Source: Bromus sterilis (lineage: Eukaryota > Streptophyta > Magnoliopsida > Poales > Poaceae). Taken from it: DNA of 64,000 nt. Within the stretch, counting starts at the first letter, position 1. Each line of letters opens with the position of its first letter. The stretch lies in NCBI GenBank assembly GCA_950022295.1, contig OX465600.1, forward strand, positions 302,880,031 through 302,944,030. The letters are read 5' to 3'. A program made the position numbers and the translations under genes. The notes below the pieces were generated by a model. It saw only the letters and a list, made by a program, of their open reading frames with translations. It was not told the DNA's origin and made no database searches. Shown one piece after another: positions 40,228 through 54,360 of the stretch.

Positions 40228-40916
40228 CATTTCACCACATTATTCACACCGGTAGACACGTACCGGGAGTTTCCACATACGGATCGACGATTTTACTAAG
40301 TGTTAGCCCATGTCCGTGAACAACGTCAGACACATGTCCTACATATGCCATCTACAAACATTAAATCACACTTATAAACATAACCTAGATCCACATGCAG
40401 GTTTTCCAATGATTCCGGCCCTCCGACGGTCGTTCACCTCCGAAACCCTAGATCGGGGGGGCCCGCAGATCTACCCTTATAGCTTTCTCCGTACGAGGAT
40501 GGACCAATGGACTTTTTTATCTATCTATGTTTGGTTAGCACATATGTACATGGAAAACCAAGTTTGAACACATTTCACCACATTATTCACACCGGTAGAC
40601 ACGTACGGGGAGTTTCCACATACGGATCGACGATTTTACTAAGTGTTAGCCCATGTCCGTGAACAACGTCAGACACATGACCTACATATGCCATCTACAA
40701 ACATTAAATCACACTTATAAACATAACCTAGCTCCACATGCAGGTTTTCCAAGGATTCCGGCCCTCCGACGGTCATTCACCTCCGGAACCCTAGATCGGG
40801 GGGGGGGCCCGCAGATCTACCCTTATAGCTTTCTCCGTACGAGGATGGACCAATGGACTTTTTTATCTATCTATGTTTGCTTAGCACATATGTACATGGA
40901 AAACCAAGTTTGAACA
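40228..40916 (+). repeat. Extra M-G dimer
   Basis: An M unit followed by a G unit with ccaaggattcc and ten Gs. It repeats the M-G pair with ATGs at 39276 and 39619 at an offset of 1,034 bp, both having the rare gacacgtacgggg linker between them. It is the link between block D copy 1 and cassette F copy 3. Confidence 0.85.
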
Positions 40917-42974
40917 CATTTCACCACATTATTCACACCGGTAGACCCGTACCGAGAGTTTCCACATACGGATCGACGATTTTACTAAGTGTTAGCCCAT
41001 GTCCGTGAACAACGTCGGACACATGACCTACATATGCCATCTACAAACATTAAATCACACTTATAAACATAACCTAGCTCCACATGCAGGTTTTCCAATG
41101 ATTCCGGCCCTCCGACGGTCATTCACCTCCGGAACCCTAGATCGGGGGGGCCCGCAGATCTACCCTTATAGCTTTCTTCGTACGAGGATGGACCAATGGA
41201 CTTTTTTATCTATCTATGTTTGCTTAGCACATATGTACATGGAAAACCAAGTTTGAACACATTTCACCACATTATTCACACCGGTAGACCCGTACCGAGA
41301 GTTTCCACATACGGATTGACGATTTTACTAAGTGTTAGCCCATGTCCGTGAACAACGTCAGACACATGACCTACATATGCCATCTACAAACATTAAATCA
41401 CACTTATAAACATAACCTAGCTCCACATGCAGGTTTTCCAATGATTCCGGCCCTCCGACGGTCATTCAACTCCGAAACCCTAGATCGGGGGGGCCCGCAG
41501 ATCTACCCTTATAGCTTTCTCCGTACGAGGATGGACCAATGGACTTTTTTATCTATCTATGTTTGGTTAGCACATATGTACATGGAAAACCAAGTTTGAA
41601 CACATTTCACCACATTATTCACACCGGTAGACCCGTACCGAGAGTTTCCACATACGGATCGACGATTTTACTAAGTGTTAGCCCATGTCCGTGAACAACG
41701 TCAGACACATGACCTACATATGCCATCTACAAACATTAAATCACACTTATAAACATAACCTAGCTCCACATGCAGGTTTTCCAATGATTCCGGCCCTCCG
41801 ACGGTCATTCACCTCCGGAACCCTAGATCGGGGGGGCCCGCAGATCTACCCTTATAGCTTTATCCGTACGAGAATGGACCAATGGACTTTTTTATCTATC
41901 TATGTTTGCTTAGCACATATGTACAGGGAAAACCAAGTTTGAACACATTTCACCACATTATTCACACCGGTAGACCCGTACCGAGAGTTTCCACATACGG
42001 ATCGACGATTTTACTAAGTGTTAGCCCATGTCCGTGAACAACGTCAGACACATGACCTACATATGCCATCTACAAACATTAAATCACACTTATAAACATA
42101 ACCTAGCTCCACATGCAGGTTTTCCAATGATTCCGGCCCTCCGACGGTCATTCACCTCCGAAACCCTAGATCGGGGGGGCCCGCAGATCTACCCTTATAG
42201 ATTTCTCCGTACGAGGATGGACCAATGGACTTTTTTATCTATCTATTTTTGGTTAGCACATATGTACATGGAAAACCAAGTTTGAACACATTTCACCACA
42301 TTATTCACACCGGTAGACACGTACCGGGAGTTTCCACATACGGATCGACGATTTTACTAAGTGTTAGCCCATGTCCGTGAACAACGTCAGACACATGTCC
42401 TACATATGCCATCTACAAACATTAAATCACACTTATAAACATAACCTAGATCCACATGCAGGTTTTCCAATGATTCCGGCCCTCCGACGGTCGTTCACCT
42501 CCGAAACCCTAGATCGGGGGGGCCCGCAGATCTACCCTTATAGCATTCTCCGTACGAGGATGGACCAATGGACTTTTTTATCTATCTATGTTTGGTTAGC
42601 ACATATGTACATGGAAAACCAAGTTTGAACACATTTCACCACATTATTCACACCGGTAGACACGTACCGGGAGTTTCCACATACGGATCGACGATTTTAC
42701 TAAGTGTTAGCCCATGTCCGTGAACAACGTCAGACACATGACCTACATATGCCATCTACAAACATTAAATCACACTTATAAACATAACCTAGCTCCACAT
42801 GCAGGTTTTGCAATGATTCCGGCCCTCCGACGGTCATTCACCTCCGAAACCCTAGATCGGGGGGGCCCGCAGATCTACCCTTATAGCTTTCTCCGTACGA
42901 GGATGGACCAATGGACTTTTTTATCTATCTATTTTTGGTTAGCACATATGCACATGGAAAACCAAGTTTGAACA
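40917..42974 (+). repeat. Cassette F copy 3: G-N-P-R-I-F
   Basis: Six units matching 23738..25795 at a constant 17,179 bp. Private changes here are gtcggacac near 41016 and cggattgac near 41315. Unlike copies 1 and 2 it is not preceded by a T unit but by the ccaaggattcc G unit, so the cassette's left join differs. Confidence 0.9.
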
Positions 42975-43324
42975 CATTTCACCACATTATTCACACCGGT
43001 AGACACGTACCGGGAGTTTCCACATACGGATCGACGATTTTACTAAGTGTTAGCCCATGTCCGTGAACAACGTCAGACACATGACCTACATATGCCATCT
43101 ACAAACATTAAATCACACTTATAAACATAACCTAGCTCCACATTCAGGTTTTCCAATGATTCCGGCCCTCCGACGGTCATTCACCTCCGGAACCCTAGAT
43201 CGGGGGGGGGGGGGGCCCGCAGATCTACCCTTATAGCTTTCTCCGTACGAGGATGGACCAATGGACTTTTTTATCTATCTATGTTTGCTTAGCACATATG
43301 TACATGGAAAACCAAGTTTGAACA
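42975..43324 (+). repeat. Single G-class monomer with fourteen Gs
   Basis: A 350-bp unit with ctccggaacc, a fourteen-base G run near 43202..43215 and acattcagg in place of acatgcagg near 43141. That last change is otherwise seen only in the F units with ATG at 47886 and 50992. It separates cassette F copy 3 from block D copy 2. Confidence 0.85.
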
Positions 43325-46300
43325 CATTTCACCACATTATTCACACCGGTAGACCCGTACCGAGAGTTTCCACATACGGATCGACGATTTTACTAAGTGT
43401 TAGCCCATGTCCGTGAACAACGTCAGACACATGACCTACATATGCCATCTACAAACATTAAATCACACTTATAAACATAACCTAGCTCCACATGCAGGTT
43501 TTGCAATGATTCCGGCCCTCCGACGGTCATTCACCTCCGAAACCCTAGATTGGGGGGGCCCGCAGATCTACCCTTATAGCTTTCTCCGTACAAGGATGGA
43601 CCAATGGACTTTTTTATCTATCTATTTTTGGTTAGCACATATGCACATGGAAAACCAAGTTTGAACACATTTCACCACATTATTCACACCGGTAGACACG
43701 TACCGGGAGTTTCCACATACGGATCGACGATTTTACTAAGTGTTAGCCCATGTCCGTGAAATACGTCAGACACATGACCTACATATGCCATCTACAAACA
43801 TTAAATCACACTTATAAACATAACCTAGCTCCACATGCAGGTTTTCCAATGATTCCGGCCCTCCGACGGTCATTCAACTCCGAAACCCTAGATCGGGGGG
43901 GGGGCCCGCAGATCTACCCTTATAGCTTTCTCCGTACGAGGATGGACCAATGGACTTTTTTATCTATCTATGTTTGCTTAGCACATATGTACATGGAAAA
44001 CCAAGTTTGAACACATTTCACCACATGATTCACACCGGTAGACACGTACCGGGAGTTTCCACATACGGATCGACGATTTTACTAAGTGTTAGCCCATGTC
44101 CGTGAACAACGTCAGACACATGTCCTACATATGCCATCTACAAACATTAAATCACACTTATAAACATAACCTAGATCCACATGCAGGTTTTCCAATGATT
44201 CCGGCCCTCCGACGGTCATTCACCTCCGAAACCCTAGATCGGGGGGGGCCCGCAGATCTACCCTTATAGCTTTCTCCGTACGAGGATGGACCAATGGACT
44301 TTTTTATCTATCTATGTTTGGTTAGCACATATGTACATGGAAAACCAAGTTTGAACACATTTCACCACATTATTCACACCGGTAGACACGTACCGGGAGT
44401 TTCCACATACGGATCGACGATTTTACTAAGTGTTAGCCCATGTCCGTGAACAACGTCAGACACATGACCTACATATGCCATCTACAAACATTAAATCACA
44501 CTTATAAACATAACCTAGCTCCACATGCAGGTTTTGCAATGATTCCGGCCCTCCGACGGTCATTCACCTCCGAAACCCTAGATCGGGGGGGCCCGCAGAT
44601 CTACCCTTATAGCTTTCTCCGTACGAGGATGGACCAATGGACTTTTTTATCTATCTATTTTTGGTTAGCACATATGCACATGGAAAACCAAGTTTGAACA
44701 CATTTCACCACATTATTCACACCGGTAGACACGTACCGGGAGTTTCCACATACGGATCGACGATTTTACTAAGTGTTAGCCCATGTCCGTGAAATACGTC
44801 AGACACATGACCTACATATGCCATCTACAAACATTAAATCACACTTATAAACATAACCTAGCTCCACATGCAGGTTTTCCAATGATTCCGGCCCTCCGAC
44901 GGTCATTCACCTCCGAAACCCTAGATCGGGGGGGGGGGCCCGCAGATCTACCCTTATAGCTTTCTCCGTACGAGGATGGACCAATGGACTTTTTTATCTA
45001 TCTATGTTTGCTTAGCACATATGTACAGGGAAAACCAAGTTTGAACACATTTCACCACATTATTCACACTGGTAGACACGTACCGGGAGTTTCCACATAC
45101 GGATCGACGATTTTACTAAGTGTTAGCCCATGTCCGTGAACAACGTCAGACACATGTCCTACATATGCCATCTACAAACATTAAATCACACTTATAAACA
45201 TAACCTAGATCCACATGCAGGTTTTCCAATGATTCCGGCCCTCCGACGGTCGTTCACCTCCGAAACCCTAGATCGGGGGGGCCCGCAGATCTACCCTTAT
45301 AGCTTTCTCCGTACGAGGATGGACCAATGGACTTTTTTATCTATCTATGTTTGGTTAGCACATATGTACATGGAAAACCAAGTTTGAACACATTTCACCA
45401 CATTATTCACACCGGTAGACACGTACCGGGAGTTTCCACATACGGATCGACGATTTTACTAAGTGTTAGCCCATGTCCGTGAACAACGTCAGACACATGA
45501 CCTACATATGCCATCTACAAACATTAAATCACACTTATAAACATAACCTAGCTCCACATGCAGGTTTTGCAATGATTCCGGCCCTCCGACGGTCATTCAC
45601 CTCCGAAACCCTAGATCGGGGGGGCCCGCAGATCTACCCTTATAGCTTTCTCCGTACGAGGATGGACCAATGGACTTTTTTATCTATCTATTTTTGGTTA
45701 GCACATATGCACATGGAAAACCAAGTTTGAACACATTTCACCACATTATTCACACCGGTAGACACGTACCGGGAGTTTCCACATACGGATCGACGATTTT
45801 ACTAAGTGTTAGCCCATGTCCGTGAAATACGTCAGACACATGACCTACATATGCCATCTACAAACATTAAATCACACTTATAAACATAACCTAGCTCCAC
45901 ATGCAGGTTTTCCAATGATTCCGGCCCTCCGACGGTCATTCACCTCCGAAACCCTAGATCGGGGGGGGGGCCCGCAGATCTACCCTTATAGCTTTCTCCG
46001 TACGAGGATGGACCAATGGACTTTTTTATCTATCTATGTTTGCTTAGCACATATGTACATGGAAAACCAAGTTTGAACACATTTCACCACATTATTCACA
46101 CCGGTAGACATGTACCGGGAGTTTCCACATACGGATCGACGATTTTACTAAGTGTTAGCCCATGTCCGTGAACAACGTCAGACACATGTCCTACATATGC
46201 CATCTACAAACATTAAATCACACTTATAAACATAACCTAGATCCACATGCAGGTTTTCCAATGATTCCGGCCCTCCGACGGTCGTTCACCTCCGAAACCC

Positions 46301-47113
46301 TAGATCGGGGGGGCCCGCAGATCTACCCTTATAGCTTTCTCCGTACGAGGATGGACCAATGGACTTTTTTATCTATCTATGTTTGGTTAGCACATATGTA
46401 CATGGAAAACCAAGTTTGAACACATTTCACCACATTATTCACACCGGTAGACACGTACGGGGAGTTTCCACATACGGATCGACGATTTTACTAAGTGTTA
46501 GCCCATGTCCGTGAACAACGTCAGACACATGACCTACATATGCCATCTACAAACATTAAATCACACTTATAAACATAACCTAGCTCCACATGCAGGTTTT
46601 CCAAGGATTCCGGCCCTCCGACGGTCATTCACCTCCGGAACCCTAGATCGGGGGGGGGGCCCGCAGATCTACCCTTATAGCTTTCTCCGTACGAGGATGG
46701 ACCAATGGACTTTTTTATCTATCTATGTTTGCTTAGCACATATGTACATGGAAAACCAAGTTTGAACACATTTCACCACATTATTCACACCGGTAGACCC
46801 GTACCGAGAGTTTCCACATACGGATCGACGATTTTACTAAGTGTTAGCCCATGTCCGTGAACAACGTCAGACACATGACCTACATATGCCATCTACAAAC
46901 ATTAAATCACACTTATAAACATAACCTAGCTCCACATGCAGGTTTTCCAATGATTCCGGCCCTCCGACGGTCATTCACCTCCGAAACCCTAGATCGGGGG
47001 GGGGCCCGCAGATCTACCCTTATAGCTTTCTCCGTACGAGGATGGACCAATGGACTTTTTTATCTATCTATGTTTGCTTAGCACATATGTACATGGAAAA
47101 CCAAGTTTGAACA
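43325..47113 (+). repeat. Block D copy 2 (11 monomers)
   Basis: Second copy of 36436..40227. Differences seen: the first F unit has gattggggggg near 43549, the first K unit carries the N-class tcaactccg near 43875, the first M unit has gtcattcac in place of gtcgttcac near 44215, and cacactggtag occurs near 45067. The final linker near 47141 reads gacacgtaccgagag, which joins the first half of one linker form to the second half of the other and looks recombinant. Confidence 0.9.
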
Positions 47114-47460
47114 CATTTCACCACATTATTCACACCGGTAGACACGTACCGAGAGTTTCCACATACGGATCGACGATTTTACTAAGTGTTAGCCCATGTC
47201 CGTGAACAACGTCAGACACATGTCCTACATATGCCATCTACAAACATTAAATCACACTTATAAACATAACCTAGATCCACATGCAGGTTTTCCAATGATT
47301 CCGGCCCTCCGACGGTCGTTCACCTCCGAAACCCTAGATCGGGGGGGGGGGCCCGCAGATCTACCCTTATAGCTTTCTCCGTACGAGGATGGACCAATGG
47401 ACTTTTTTATCTATCTATGTTTGCTTAGCACATATGTACATGGAAAACCAAGTTTGAACA
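47114..47460 (+). repeat. Chimeric M/E monomer with eleven Gs
   Basis: This unit (ATG at 47196) has the class M head (catgtcctac, ctagatcc, gtcgttcac) but an eleven-base G run and the gtttgctt tail of classes E, G and K. The exchange therefore lies between about 47313 and 47424. The following unit (ATG at 47543) is the reverse, with the common catgacctac head and an M body. Confidence 0.8.
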
Positions 47461-50400
47461 CATTTCACCACATTATTCACACCGGTAGACACGTACCGGG
47501 AGTTTCCACATACGGATCGACGATTTTACTAAGTGTTAGCCCATGTCCGTGAACAACGTCAGACACATGACCTACATATGCCATCTACAAACATTAAATC
47601 ACACTTATAAACATAACCTAGATCCACATGCAGGTTTTCCAATGATTCCGGCCCTCCGACGGTCGTTCACCTCCGAAACCCTAGATCGGGGGGGCCCGCA
47701 GATCTACCCTTATAGCTTTCTCCGTACGAGGATGGACCAATGGACTTTTTTATCTATCTATGTTTGGTTAGCACATATGTACATGGAAAACCAAGTTTGA
47801 ACACATTTCACCACATTATTCACACCGGTAGACACGTACCGGGAGTTTCCACATACGGATCGACGATTTTACTAAGTGTTAGCCCATGTCCGTGAACAAC
47901 GTCAGACACATGACCTACATATGCCATCTACAAACATTAAATCACACTTATAAACATAACCTAGCTCCACATTCAGGTTTTGCAATGATTCCGGCCCTCC
48001 GACGGTCATTCACCTCCGAAACCCTAGATCGGGGGGGCCCGCAGATCTACCCTTATAGCTTTCTCCGTACGAGGATGGACCAATGGACTTTTTTATCTAT
48101 CTATTTTTGGTTAGCACATATGCACATGGAAAACCAAGTTTGAACACATTTCACCACATTATTCACACCGGTAGACACGTACCGGGAGTTTCCACATACG
48201 GATCGACGATTTTACTAAGTGTTAGCCCATGTCCGTGAAATACGTCAGACACATGACCTACATATGCCATCTACAAACATTAAATCACACTTATAAACAT
48301 AACCTAGCTCCACATGCAGGTTTTCCAATGATTCCGGCCCTCCGACGGTCATTCACCTCCGAAACCCTAGATCGGGGGGGGGGGGGCCCGCAGATCTACC
48401 CTTATAGCTTTCTCCGTACGAGGATGGACCAATGGACTTTTTTATCTATCTATGTTTGCTTAGCACATATGTACAGGGAAAACCAAGTTTGAACACATTT
48501 CACCACATTATTCACACCGGTAGACACGTACCGGGAGTTTCCACATACGGATCGACGATTTTACTAAGTGTTAGCCCATGTCCGTGAACAACGTCAGACA
48601 CATGTCCTACATATGCCATCTACAAACATTAAATCACACTTATAAACATAACCTAGATCCACATGCAGGTTTTCCAATGATTCCGGCCCTCCGACGGTCG
48701 TTCACCTCCGAAACCCTAGATCGGGGGGGCCCGCAGATCTACCCTTATAGCTTTCTCCGTACGACGATGGACCAATGGACTTTTTTATCTATCTATGTTT
48801 GGTTAGCACATATGTACATGGAAAACCAAGTTTGAACACATTTCACCACATTATTCACACCGGTAGACACGTACGGGGAGTTTCCACATACGGATCGACG
48901 ATTTTACTAAGTGTTAGCCCATGTCCGTGAACAACGTCAGACACATGACCTACATATGCCATCTACAAACATTAAATCACACTTATAAACATAACCTAGC
49001 TCCACATGCAGGTTTTCCAATGATTCCGGCCCTCCGACGGTCATTCACCTCCGAAACCCTAGATCGGGGGGGGGGCCCGCAGATCTACCCTTATAGCTTT
49101 CTCCGTACGAGGATGGACCAATGGACTTTTTTATCTATCTATGTTTGGTTAGCACATATGTACATGGAAAACCAAGTTTGAACACATTTCACCACATTAT
49201 TCACACCGGTAGACACGTACCGGGAGTTTCCACATACGGATCGACGATTTTACTAAGTGTTAGCCCATGTCCGTGAACAACGTCAGACACATGACCTACA
49301 TATGCCATCTACAAACATTAAATCACACTTATAAACATAACCTAGCTCCACATGCAGGTTTTGCAATGATTCCGGCCCTCCGACGGTCATTCACCTCCGA
49401 AACCCTAGATCGGGGGGGCCCGCAGATCTACCCTTATAGCTTTCTCCGTACGAGGATGGACCAATGGACTTTTTTATCTATCTATTTTTGGTTAGCACAT
49501 ATGCACATGGAAAACCAAGTTTGAACACATTTCACCACATTATTCACACCGGTAGACACGTACCGGGAGTTTCCACATACGGATCGACGATTTTACTAAG
49601 TGTTAGCCCATGTCCGTGAAATACGTCAGACACATGACCTACATATGCCATCTACAAACATTAAATCACACTTATAAACATAACCTAGCTCCACATGCAG
49701 GTTTTCCAATGATTCCGGCCCTCCGACGGTCATTCACCTCCGAAACCCTAGATCGGGGGGGGGGGGGCCCGCAGATCTACCCTTATAGCTTTCTCCGTAC
49801 GAGGATGGACCAATGGACTTTTTTATCTATCTATGTTTGCTTAGCACATATGTACATGGAAAACCAAGTTTGAACACATTTCACCACATTATTCACACCG
49901 GTAGACACGTACCGGGAGTTTCCACATACGGATCGACGATTTTACTAAGTGTTAGCCCATGTCCGTGAACAACGTCAGACACATGTCCTACATATGCCAT
50001 CTACAAACATTAAATCACACTTATAAACATAACCTAGATCCACATGCAGGTTTTCCAATGATTCCGGCCCTCCGACGGTCGTTCACCTCCGAAACCCTAG
50101 ATCGGGGGGGCCCGCAGATCTACCCTTATAGCTTTCTCCGTACGAGGATGGACCAATGGACTTTTTTATCTATCTATGTTTGGTTAGCACATATGTACAT
50201 GGAAAACCAAGTTTGAACACATTTCACCACATTATTCACACCGGTAGACACGTACGGGGAGTTTCCACATACGGATCGACGATTTTACTAAGTGTTAGCC
50301 CATGTCCGTGAACAACGTCAGACACATGACCTACATATGCCATCTACAAACATTAAATCACACTTATAAACATAACCTAGCTCCACATGCAGGTTTTCCA

Positions 50401-50566
50401 ATGATTCCGGCCCTCCGACGGTCATTCACCTCCGAAACCCTAGATCGGGGGGGGGGGCCCGCAGATCTACCCTTATAGCTTTCTCCGTACGAGGATGGAC
50501 CAATGGACTTTTTTATCTATCTATGTTTGCTTAGCACATATGTACATGGAAAACCAAGTTTGAACA
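47461..50566 (+). repeat. 9-mer segment, copy 1
   Basis: Class order is M-F-K-M-E-F-K-M-E. Shared rare variants with 50567..53322 are acattcagg in the first F unit and gtacgacgatgg in the second M unit. The fifth unit (ATG at 48921) has ten Gs with gtttggtt and no counterpart in the second copy, so the offset falls from about 3,106 to 2,759 bp after it. Confidence 0.87.
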
Positions 50567-53322
50567 CATTTCACCACATGATTCACACCGGTAGACACGT
50601 ACCGGGAGTTTCCACATACGGATCGACGATTTTACTAAGTGTTAGCCCATGTCCGTGAACAACGTCAGACACATGTCCTACATATGCCATCTACAAACAT
50701 TAAATCACACTTATAAACATAACCTAGATCCACATGCAGGTTTTCCAATGATTCCGGCCCTCCGACGGTCGTTCACCTCCGAAACCCTAGATCGGGGGGG
50801 CCCGCAGATCTACCCTTATAGCTTTCTCCGTACGAGGATGGACCAATGGACTTTTTTATCTATCTATGTTTGGTTAGCACATATGTACATGGAAAACCAA
50901 GTTTGAACACATTTCACCACATTATTCACACCGGTAGACACGTACCGGGAGTTTCCACATACGGATCGACGATTTTACTAAGTGTTAGCCCATGTCCGTG
51001 AACAACGTCAGACACATGACCTACATATGCCATCTACAAACATTAAATCACACTTATAAACATAACCTAGCTCCACATTCAGGTTTTGCAATGATTCCGG
51101 CCCTCCGACGGTCATTCACCTCCGAAACCCTAGATCGGGGGGGCCCGCAGATCTACCCTTATAGCTTTCTCCGTACGAGGATGGACCAATGGACTTTTTT
51201 ATCTATCTATTTTTGGTTAGCACATATGCACATGGAAAACCAAGTTTGAACACATTTCACCACATTATTCACACCGGTAGACACGTACCGGGAGTTTCCA
51301 CATACGGATCGACGATTTTACTAAGTGTTAGCCCATGTCCGTGAAATACGTCAGACACATGACCTACATATGCCATCTACAAACATTAAATCACACTTAT
51401 AAACATAACCTAGCTCCACATGCAGGTTTTCCAATGATTCCGGCCCTCCGACGGTCATTCACCTCCGAAACCCTAGATCGGGGGGGGGGGGCCCGCAGAT
51501 CTACCCTTATAGCTTTCTCCGTACGAGGATGGACCAATGGACTTTTTTATCTATCTATGTTTGCTTAGCACATATGTACAGGGAAAACCAAGTTTGAACA
51601 CATTTCACCACATTATTCACACCGGTAGACACGTACCGGGAGTTTCCACATACGGATCGACGATTTTACTAAGTGTTAGCCCATGTCCGTGAACAACGTC
51701 AGACACATGTCCTACATACGCCATCTACAAACATTAAATCACACTTATAAACATAACCTAGATCCACATGCAGGTTTTCCAATGATTCCGGCCCTCCGAC
51801 GGTCGTTCACCTCCGAAACCCTAGATCGGGGGGGCCCGCAGATCTACCCTTATAGCTTTCTCCGTACGACGATGGACCAATGGACTTTTTTATCTATCTA
51901 TGTTTGGTTAGCACATATGTACATGGAAAACCAAGTTTGAACACATTTCACCACATTATTCACACCGGTAGACACGTACCGGGAGTTTCCACATACGGAT
52001 CGACGATTTTACTAAGTGTTAGCCCATGTCCGTGAACAACGTCAGACACATGACCTACATATGCCATCTACAAACATTAAATCACACTTATAAACATAAC
52101 CTAGCTCCACATGCAGGTTTTGCAATGATTCCGGCCCTCCGACGGTCATTCACCTCCGAAACCCTAGATCGGGGGGGCCCGCAGATCTACCCTTATAGCT
52201 TTCTCCGTACGAGGATGGACCAATGGACTTTTTTATCTATCTATTTTTGGTTAGCACATATGCACATGGAAAACCAAGTTTGAACACATTTCACCACATT
52301 ATTCACACCGGTAGACACGTACCGGGAGTTTCCACATACGGATCGACGATTTTACTAAGTGTTAGCCCATGTCCGTGAAATACGTCAGACACATGACCTA
52401 CATATGCCATCTACAAACATTAAATCACACTTATAAACATAACCTAGCTCCACATGCAGGTTTTCCAATGATTCCGGCCCTCCGACGGTCATTCACCTCC
52501 GAAACCCTAGATCGGGGGGGGGGCCCGCAGATCTACCCTTATAGCTTTCTCCGTACGAGGATGGACCAATGGACTTTTTTATCTATCTATGTTTGCTTAG
52601 CACATATGTACATGGAAAACCAAGTTTGAACACATTTCACCACATTATTCACACCGGTAGACACGTACCGGGAGTTTCCACATACGGATCGACGATTTTA
52701 CTAAGTGTTAGCCCATGTCCGTGAACAACGTCAGACACATGTCCTACATATGCCATCTACAAACATTAAATCACACTTATAAACATAACCTAGATCCACA
52801 TGCAGGTTTTCCAATGATTCCGGCCCTCCGACGGTCGTTCACCTCCGAAACCCTAGATCGGGGGGGCCCGCAGATCTACCCTTATAGCTTTCTCCGTACG
52901 AGGATGGACCAATGGACTTTTTTATCTATCTATGTTTGGTTAGCACATATGTACATGGAAAACCAAGTTTGAACACATTTCACCACATTATTCACACCGG
53001 TAGACACGTACGGGGAGTTTCCACATACGGATCGACGATTTTACTAAGTGTTAGCCCATGTCCGTGAACAACGTCAGACACATGACCTACATATGCCATC
53101 TACAAACATTAAATCACACTTATAAACATAACCTAGTTCCACATGCAGGTTTTCCAATGATTCCGGCCCTCCGACGGTCATTCACCTCCGGAACCCTAGA
53201 TCGGGGGGGGGGGCCCGCAGATCTACCCTTATAGCTTTCTCCGTACGAGGATGGACCAATGGACTTTTTTATCTATCTATGTTTGCTTAGCACATATGTA
53301 CATGGAAAACCAAGTTTGAACA
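50567..53322 (+). repeat. 8-mer segment, copy 2 of the 9-mer
   Basis: Class order is M-F-K-M-F-K-M-G. It matches 47461..50566 except that the fifth unit is absent and the last is class G with a private ctagttcc near 53135. The second M unit has catacgcc near 51716, a private change. Loss of exactly one unit here, or gain of one in copy 1, is what unequal exchange would leave. Confidence 0.87.
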
Positions 53323-54360
53323 CATTTCACCACATTATTCACACCGGTAGACCCGTACCGAGAGTTTCCACATACGGATCGACGATTTTACTAAGTGTTA
53401 GCCCATGTCCGTGAACAACGTCAGACACATGACCTACATATGCCATCTACAAACATTAAATCACACTTATAAACATAACCTAGCTCCACATGTAGGTTTT
53501 CCAATGATTCCGGCCCTCCGACGGTCATTCACCTCCGAAACCCTAGATCGGGGGGGCCCGCAGATCTACCCTTATAGCTTTCTCCGTACGAGGATGGACC
53601 AATGGACTTTTTATATCTATCTATGTTTGCTTAGCACATATGTACATGGAAAACCAAGTTTGAACACATTTCACCACATTATTCACACCGGTAGACCCGT
53701 ACCGAGAGTTTCCACATACGGATCGACGATTTTACTAAGTGTTAGCCCATGTCCGTGAACAACGTCAGACACATGACCTACATATGCCATCTACAAACAT
53801 TAAATCACACTTATAAACATAACCTAGCTCCACATGCAGGTTTTCCAATGATTCCGGCCCTCCGACGGTCATTCACCTCCGGAACCCTAGATCGGGGGGG
53901 GGGGGGGCCCGCAGATCTACCCTTATAGCTTTCTCCGTACGAGGATGGACCAATGGACTTTTTTATCTATCTATGTTTGCTTAGCACATATGTACATGGA
54001 AAACCAAGTTTGAACACATTTCACCACATTATTCACACCGGTAGACCCGTACCGAGAGTTTCCACATACGGATCGACGATTTTACTAAGTGTTAGCCCAT
54101 GTCCGTGAACAACGTCAGACACATGACCTACATATGCCATCTACAAACATTAAATCACACTTATAAACATAACCTAGCTCCACATGCAGGTTTTCCAATG
54201 ATTCCGGCCCTCCGACGGTCATTCACCTCCGAAACCCTAGATCGGGGGGGCCCGCAGATCTACCCTTATAGCTTTCTCCGTACGAGGATGGACCAATGGA
54301 CTTTTTATATCTATCTATGTTTGCTTAGCACATATGTACATGGAAAACCAAGTTTGAACG
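52976..54360 (+). repeat. Two G-T dimers in tandem
   Basis: G and T units alternate: G (ATG 53058, eleven Gs), T (53405), G (53749, fourteen Gs), T (54099). In block B a single G-T pair precedes the same cassette F, so one dimer has been duplicated here. T units carry actttttatatc, a net one-base gain, which shifts the short open frame so that it runs on to 117 codons into the next unit. Private changes are acatgtagg near 53491 and gaacgcatttc near 54358. Confidence 0.87.
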
